Source: Nitrosopumilales archaeon CG15_BIG_FIL_POST_REV_8_21_14_020_37_12
GTDB lineage: Archaea > Thermoproteota > Nitrososphaeria > Nitrososphaerales > Nitrosopumilaceae
Assembly: GCA_002781805.1 (NCBI GenBank)
Contig: PFFZ01000004.1
Coordinates: forward strand, 1,176-9,749
Reading direction: 5' to 3'
Length of the DNA stretch: 8,574 bases
Below, one piece after another: positions 4,576 to 8,574 of this stretch (position 1 is its first letter; each line of letters opens with the position of its first letter). Below the pieces are notes generated by a model that saw only the letters and a program-made list of their open reading frames with translations, was not told where the DNA came from and did not search any database. The position numbers were made by a program, and so were the translations under genes.

Positions 4576-4617
4576 AGATGGACTATGCGTTCACAAAATA
4601 AAAGGATTGCACAAAAA

Positions 4618-5373
4618 TTATTCTTTTAAAAGATGTTCAAAGTCAATATCAAAATGTGTTTTCATTATGTTGATGTAAGTTTTTATGGATTCTGGAACTT
4701 CGTCTCCACAAGAAACTCCAAGCTTTTTTGCATTGATCCAAATTATGAGTGTCTGAATTATTGTAAGGAATCTGTCGTTTTTTACATTTGTTCCTATCGC
4801 TTTGGTGTATCTCTCAGCAAATTCCCATGCTGTCACAAAATCCACACATTTTACACCAAAAACTGATAATGTTTGTTCTTGTAAACTGTTTGCCTTCTTG
4901 AATGGTACTTTGTTGATAATGTAAGGAAATTTTACTTTTTCAGGAAGACACTCCGGTAACGGCCCCCAGATTGTAATGACTCTTGTACCGGGATTCAACA
5001 ATTCAAATTTTTTCATCATGCTGTTGATGATCTCTTCATCAGTAAACCAAAAGAGAATTACTGTGGCATCAGAAATTTTTGAATCTTGAATGTCCTCACA
5101 GATTAGTTCAACCGATGAGTTTTTGCTCTGATTGTTTCTTGCTTGTATGATCTTTTCCTTATTGACATCGATCCCTACTGCCTTTTTTACTCTGTATTCC
5201 TCTAATGCAATTTCTATTCCTCTACCATCTCCGCATCCAAGATGATAGAAAATATCATCTTCTCTCAAATCCGCAAAACTGAAAATATCTCTAAATGATT
5301 TGTCAGAAAGCTGGACATCTTCTCCGCTTAGGATGTTTTCAGGGAGTGATTTGAAATATTCTTCTATTTTCAA
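4618..5373 (-). CDS. Class I SAM-dependent methyltransferase (251 aa)
   Basis: A Rossmann-type methyltransferase core is seen at residues ~20-135. Motif I is 'LGCGDGRG' (45-52), the acidic end of strand 2 is 'VGIDV' (Asp69, which should hold the ribose of S-adenosylmethionine), and 'LICEDIQD' (Asp94) would contact the adenine. Strand 4, 'ATVILFWFTD', lacks the typical NPPY of nucleic-acid methylases, and its substrate is unknown. An extra helical C-terminal region of ~80 residues ('WEFAERYTKAIG' ... 'DIDFEHLLKE') is not part of the core fold. The start is TTG at 5373; no ATG exists between it and the upstream in-frame stop. It follows the UPF0147 gene by 25 bases and is probably co-transcribed with it. 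Confidence 0.85.
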   Translation of the reverse strand: MKIEEYFKSLPENILSGEDVQLSDKSFRDIFSFADLREDDIFYHLGCGDGRGIEIALEEYRVKKAVGIDVNKEKIIQARNNQSKNSSVELICEDIQDSKISDATVILFWFTDEEIINSMMKKFELLNPGTRVITIWGPLPECLPEKVKFPYIINKVPFKKANSLQEQTLSVFGVKCVDFVTAWEFAERYTKAIGTNVKNDRFLTIIQTLIIWINAKKLGVSCGDEVPESIKTYINIMKTHFDIDFEHLLKE

Positions 5374-5398
5374 TATATGGGTTAAAACATCAGATGAT

Positions 5399-5668
5399 TT
5401 ATTCTCTTATGCTTTCCAATTTGGATACTGCCTGCCATAACTGAGTTCTTACATATGATGGCATGTTAGGATCTTGTGTAACATCATCTAGCAGACTAAT
5501 TGTGTTTGCTGCTCTTACAGATAATGAATATTCTTCATTGCTCAAATCTACAATCAAATCCGCAATTGATTTTTTGATTGTTTTGGGTGTTGAATTGTTG
5601 GATGCAATTTGATTTAATGTATCTATTGCTTCTTTCATCGATTCCTTGTTTTGCTTGTCATCAACCAT
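5399..5668 (-). CDS. UPF0147 family protein (89 aa)
   Basis: A short, all-helical protein with the UPF0147 signature: 'EAIDTLNQIASNNSTPKTIK', 'AADLI'-type helix ('SIADLIVDL'), 'LSVRAANTISLLDDVTQDPN' and 'PSYVRTQLWQAVSKLE'. Full length for this archaea-restricted family, whose biochemical role is not established. GGAG lies nine bases before the ATG, and TTTATA (5696-5701) lies 27 bases upstream, overlapping the intergenic space after the Rieske gene, so it has its own promoter and may also be read from upstream. Confidence 0.88.
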   Translation of the reverse strand: MVDDKQNKESMKEAIDTLNQIASNNSTPKTIKKSIADLIVDLSNEEYSLSVRAANTISLLDDVTQDPNMPSYVRTQLWQAVSKLESIRE

Positions 5669-5695
5669 TTCTATATCTCCATATATGATTCGAAG

Positions 5696-5701
5696 TATAA
5701 A
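5696..5701 (-). promoter_or_regulatory. TATA box of the UPF0147 gene
   Basis: TTTATA on the minus strand, 27 bases before the ATG at 5668 and two bases after the stop codon of the Rieske gene. Confidence 0.4.
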
Positions 5702-5702
5702 G

Positions 5703-6011
5703 TTACACCTCTATGAAGACATCATCAGATTCTACACTTGTCTTGTATGACGTCAAATCTCTTATTTTTGCAGGAAATTTAACTAATTTTCCAGTTTTAC
5801 AATCAAATTGTGCTGCGTGCCATCCACAAGTTATAATTCCGTTTTCCAGTTTGCCTTCTGACAAACTTGCACCCGAATGCGTACATGAATCATCTGCTGC
5901 ACAGTAAACTCCGTCAATATTTGCAACCAAAATATCTCTTCCATCTATTGACACTTTAACCATTTTTCCAGGTGTTATGTCGGAAATTTTTCCTGCAATA
6001 ATCTTAACCAT
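5703..6011 (-). CDS. Rieske [2Fe-2S] ferredoxin (102 aa)
   Basis: A single Rieske domain spans the whole protein. The cluster ligands are C-x-H (Cys43, His45, in 'DDSCTHSGASL') and C-x2-H (Cys62, His65, in 'ITCGWHAAQFD'), with the family's usual 16-residue spacing. There is no N-terminal membrane anchor and no extra cysteine pair forming the disulfide of cytochrome bc Rieske proteins, so it is the soluble ferredoxin type (NirD or dioxygenase-ferredoxin-like) that passes single electrons to oxygenases or reductases. No oxygenase partner is visible nearby. It is divergent from the GNAT gene across a 46-base gap, with AT-rich promoter sequence (AATATTAA at about 6034-6041) at the right distance. 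Confidence 0.93.
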   Translation of the reverse strand: MVKIIAGKISDITPGKMVKVSIDGRDILVANIDGVYCAADDSCTHSGASLSEGKLENGIITCGWHAAQFDCKTGKLVKFPAKIRDLTSYKTSVESDDVFIEV

Positions 6012-6057
6012 GATTTTCTAGCCTTTTTATTCTTAATATTTTTTCGTATATTAAAGA
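6012..6057. promoter_or_regulatory. Compact divergent promoter between Rieske and GNAT genes
   Basis: Only 46 bases separate the two start codons. A plus-strand TATA-like TTTTTAT (6024-6030) is 27 bases before the GNAT ATG, and a minus-strand AATATTAA (about 6034-6041) is 22 bases before the Rieske ATG. The two boxes nearly abut, so initiation in the two directions should compete. Confidence 0.4.
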
Positions 6058-6837
6058 ATGATAATTAGAGAGGCAAAACCTGCTGATAAAAACGTGATTT
6101 TGGAATTTTGTAAGAATACTTTTTCATGGGGTGATTATATCAAAGATGTTTGGAATTATTGGCTTGATGAAGAAAATCTGTTCGTAATTGATGTTGAAAA
6201 ACCTGTGGGTATGTGTCATGCATTTTTCTCAAATAATCAAGTATGGCTAGAAGGAATAAGAATTGAAGATTCTGCCAGAAGAAAGGGGCTTGCCTCAAAG
6301 TTAATATCTCATGTAGAGTCTTTAGCAATAAAAAACAAACTTGATCTTGCATTTATGCTAATAGACATAGAAAATATGGCTTCTCTGTTGATGGCCAAAA
6401 ACCTAGATTATAAAATACATGAAACTTGGAAATTCTATTCATTACTTCCAAAACCATCTGAAAATTATAATGTAAAGTTTGGAAATGTCCATGAAACAAG
6501 CCTTATTTCACATTATGTTAGATCTTGGCGATGGATAAAGTTAGATAAAAAAGCCATTAGGCGTTTGTCAGATGATAATCGACTTGTTTATTCCAATCAA
6601 GAAAAAAACACGTCTCTTGCAATTTTAACTGATTCAGAACACTTCAAAAAAACACTAATTGTAACATTACATTCTGGTTGTGAAAAAAATACTCTCAATC
6701 TAATTTCATATCTACAAGATTTTGGCTTTAAAAATAACTATGAAAGAATACAGATTTTGACAAAAGAAGATTTACCAAAACTTGAACACTTGGAACCGCG
6801 AATCTCTTTTCATCTTATGAAAAAGCCACTGAACTAG
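6058..6837 (+). CDS. GNAT family N-acetyltransferase with C-terminal extension (259 aa)
   Basis: The N-terminal ~130 residues are a GNAT domain: 'MIIREAKPADKNVILEFCKN' opens strand 1 and helix 1, 'VWLEGIRIEDSARRKGLASK' contains strand 4 and the acetyl-CoA pyrophosphate loop R-x-x-G-x-A (Arg74, Gly77, Ala79), and 'NMASLLMAKNLDYKIHETW' is the usual helix 4 to strand 6 region. Residues ~135-259 form an additional domain that I cannot assign; it may set substrate choice. The acceptor is unknown. The ATG at 6058 is probably leaderless. The stop codon overlaps that of the convergent hydrolase gene by three bases. Confidence 0.88.
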   Translation: MIIREAKPADKNVILEFCKNTFSWGDYIKDVWNYWLDEENLFVIDVEKPVGMCHAFFSNNQVWLEGIRIEDSARRKGLASKLISHVESLAIKNKLDLAFMLIDIENMASLLMAKNLDYKIHETWKFYSLLPKPSENYNVKFGNVHETSLISHYVRSWRWIKLDKKAIRRLSDDNRLVYSNQEKNTSLAILTDSEHFKKTLIVTLHSGCEKNTLNLISYLQDFGFKNNYERIQILTKEDLPKLEHLEPRISFHLMKKPLN

Positions 6838-7703
6838 TCAGTTTTTACAAATTTTATAGTATTTCGCAAAATTCCAACATTTTCAATCTCCATTTCTACT
6901 TTGTCGCCATCTTTTAGAAACACTGCATTTGGTTTGTTTAACATCACTCCTGCAGGAGTACCTGTAGAAATAATGTCTCCTTTTTCCAGTGTCATAACTT
7001 TGCTAATTTTTGAGACAATCTCTGGAATTTTTATGAACATTTTACTGGTGGAGGAATTTTGTCGAACTTGCCCGTTTACTTTGGTGGTTAGTCTGAGATT
7101 TTGAGGGTCACTGATCTCATCTGCAGTAGTAATCCATGGTCCACAGGGTGCAAATGAATCAAAACTCTTCCCTCTTGTGAACTGCTTGTCTTTTGACTGG
7201 ATGTCTCTTGCAGATACGTCGTTGAACACCATGTATCCAAAAATTGCTTCTTTTGCTTCACTTTCTGAGATGTTTTTACAGTTTTTCCCAATAATTATGG
7301 CTAGTTCCACTTCATAATCTAGTTGAGTTACAAAATCTGGACATATAATATCTGAATCTGTAGAGTTTAATGCAGTTCTGGGTTTGATTACTATGGCAGG
7401 ATCTTCTGGAGCCTGTAATCCCTGCTCTGCAGCATGATCTGTATAGTTGAATGCAAGACAAATGATCTTGTTAGGATTTGGAATGGGGCTGAGTAGTTTG
7501 AATTTTGAAATACTTTCAGAGTATGGGAGATTTTCAAGGTGCTCTTTTACCTCTTCAAACCATCCATCAAATAGGAAATCTTTGACGCTTTGAGGTATGG
7601 GGACTCCTGTTTGGTATGTGATTTCATCTTTTGTTGCAACTCTGTCGCCTTTTACAATTCCATAAGTTTCGGTATTTTCATCTAACAAGCGTGCTATCTT
7701 CAT
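6834..7703 (-). CDS. Fumarylacetoacetate hydrolase (FAH) family enzyme (289 aa)
   Basis: The catalytic FAH domain occupies residues ~78-285 after a ~75-residue N-terminal domain. Metal ligands are visible as Glu131 and Glu133 ('DYEVELAIIIG') and Asp162 ('FNDVSARDIQ'). The family loop 'FTRGKSFDSFAPCGPWI' and the 'GDIISTGTPAGVM' motif near the end are intact. Family members hydrolyse or isomerise 2,4-diketo or 2-oxo acids (fumarylpyruvate and acylpyruvate hydrolases, hydroxyheptadienedioate isomerase, oxaloacetate tautomerase) using Mg2+ or Mn2+; which reaction applies cannot be read from sequence alone. It starts 11 bases after the gltX stop on the same strand, with AGTGA upstream of the ATG, so the two are likely co-transcribed. 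Confidence 0.93.
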   Translation of the reverse strand: MKIARLLDENTETYGIVKGDRVATKDEITYQTGVPIPQSVKDFLFDGWFEEVKEHLENLPYSESISKFKLLSPIPNPNKIICLAFNYTDHAAEQGLQAPEDPAIVIKPRTALNSTDSDIICPDFVTQLDYEVELAIIIGKNCKNISESEAKEAIFGYMVFNDVSARDIQSKDKQFTRGKSFDSFAPCGPWITTADEISDPQNLRLTTKVNGQVRQNSSTSKMFIKIPEIVSKISKVMTLEKGDIISTGTPAGVMLNKPNAVFLKDGDKVEMEIENVGILRNTIKFVKTD

Positions 7704-7714
7704 AATTATTTCAC

Positions 7715-8574
7715 TTACTTGTGTGTAAAAATCGCTTGATTTTGTGAATCTTTTCTACAATATCCAAATCTGACAAATTGAATTTCTTCTCCTTCTTTTA
7801 ATTGTAAGTAATGTGGCTCTGTATAAACCTCTAATTCTTCTAAACTTTCCTCATTAAATTCCTCATCGATGAATAATTGTTTTGGAACCATCAATTTTAT
7901 TTGGTGAGCATTTTTTTGTGGTACCCATTGAATTTTTAAAATATCTGACGAATCACCATCTCCTACAAATTCACCTTCAAATGTTTCCCCTATTTTTGTA
8001 ATTTTGATATTTCCCAATCCCATCAATCTGATCATAGAATCTACTTTGATGTTCTGTGCATCTTCTCCCGAAATGAAAAAATTTTCATCAATCTCAATTT
8101 TTCGTTTTCCGATATCCCTGACTGGATGATTAGGAATTTCAACAAATGACATCGGTAATTTTTTCACAACAAGTTTTTTTGCCATCAAAACCATGAATAG
8201 TCTAATGCTGTCTGCATCAACAAACTTTCTATTAAATGCCTCCAATGCATCAAATGGAGCTAACGTATTTGCTTTTGTCAAACCTAGTGACAGAATAAAT
8301 TTTTTTATTGCCTCTGGTTTTATTCCCCTTCTTCTTAATGCCTCTAACGTGGGAAGCCGTGGATCATCGTACCATGATACTTTTCCCTCTTCAATTAAAG
8401 GTCTGAGAATTCTCTTTGAGATCGGCATTCCTTTGAACTCTAATCTTGAAAAGAATCCTTGATGGGGTTTTCTCATATTCAAAGCGTCTAAAATTGCATC
8501 AATCAATTCTTTTCTTAATTCAAATTCTTTGGAACGGAAAGCGTGCGTAATTCCGTCATTACTATCCTCAATTG
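7715..8574 (-). CDS. gltX: Glutamyl-tRNA synthetase, archaeal type, C-terminal part (partial)
   Basis: The frame is open from the right edge of the window, so the N-terminal catalytic part with the HIGH motif is missing. Visible are 'DGITHAFRSKEF', 'FFSRLEFKGMPISKRILRPL' (with SKR as the KMSKS-type ATP loop) and 'WYDDPRLPTLEALRRRGI', all hallmarks of class Ic Glu/Gln synthetases of archaeal/eukaryotic type. The last ~170 residues are the beta-barrel anticodon-binding domain ('EIPNHPVRDIGKRKIEID' ... 'KIQWVPQKNAHQIKLMVP'). It charges tRNA-Glu and, in archaea, also tRNA-Gln, which is then amidated. Start codons proposed inside this window (e.g. TTG at 8506) are internal codons. The FAH gene follows 11 bases downstream. 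Confidence 0.95.
   Translation of the reverse strand, partial: IEDSNDGITHAFRSKEFELRKELIDAILDALNMRKPHQGFFSRLEFKGMPISKRILRPLIEEGKVSWYDDPRLPTLEALRRRGIKPEAIKKFILSLGLTKANTLAPFDALEAFNRKFVDADSIRLFMVLMAKKLVVKKLPMSFVEIPNHPVRDIGKRKIEIDENFFISGEDAQNIKVDSMIRLMGLGNIKITKIGETFEGEFVGDGDSSDILKIQWVPQKNAHQIKLMVPKQLFIDEEFNEESLEELEVYTEPHYLQLKEGEEIQFVRFGYCRKDSQNQAIFTHK

Noticed and set aside
7715..8506. Treating the 263-residue frame as a complete small protein
   Set aside because: The reading frame continues without a stop to the window edge and encodes conserved synthetase sequence (ITHAFRSKEF) upstream of the TTG.

Overview
The window looks like a piece of chromosome from an ammonia-oxidising-type archaeon (Nitrososphaerota/Thaumarchaeota, Nitrosopumilus-like). 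The evidence is indirect: AT-rich DNA, an archaeal-type glutamyl-tRNA synthetase, a UPF0147 protein, a stand-alone tandem Lrp/AsnC effector (RAM) protein, a FilR1-type winged-helix regulator, a Cys-containing 'DGSPACV...RGWA' domain I associate with this phylum, and several promoters whose TATA-like box lies 21-28 bases before the start codon (leaderless or nearly leaderless transcripts). There is no rRNA, tRNA, CRISPR array or recognisable transposase.

Layout. 1-829 (+): a two-domain protein of unknown function, probably cut by the window edge, then a 54-residue zinc-finger-like protein. 918-1611 (-): a 57-residue C2H2 zinc-finger microprotein followed one base later by a double-RAM protein. 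1711-2043 (+): a small winged-helix regulator, converging on a two-helix membrane protein (2029-2397, -). 2398-2935 looks intergenic but holds tiny open frames and repeated regulatory sites. 2936-3100 (+): a DUF1059 protein. 3313-4113 (+): a FilR1-like regulator. 4228-6011 (-): four closely spaced genes (Rieske ferredoxin, UPF0147, SAM methyltransferase, 115-residue hypothetical). 6058-6837 (+): a GNAT acetyltransferase, ending head-on against a fumarylacetoacetase-family hydrolase (6834-7703, -), which lies just downstream of the 3' part of gltX (7715 to beyond 8574, -).

The most interesting signal is a perfect or near-perfect palindrome, TTAACA-T-TGTTAA, present four times between 1647 and 2897. 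Each copy sits 6-8 bp upstream of a TATA-like hexamer, which is itself 21-28 bp upstream of a start codon. The four promoters would drive the C2H2/RAM pair, a 27-residue frame plus the membrane protein, a 33-residue frame, and the DUF1059 gene. This reads as a compact, single-locus regulon of very small proteins. Two putative DNA-binding regulators are encoded in the same region, either of which could read the site.

The right half (4228-8574) is ordinary housekeeping and metabolic content.
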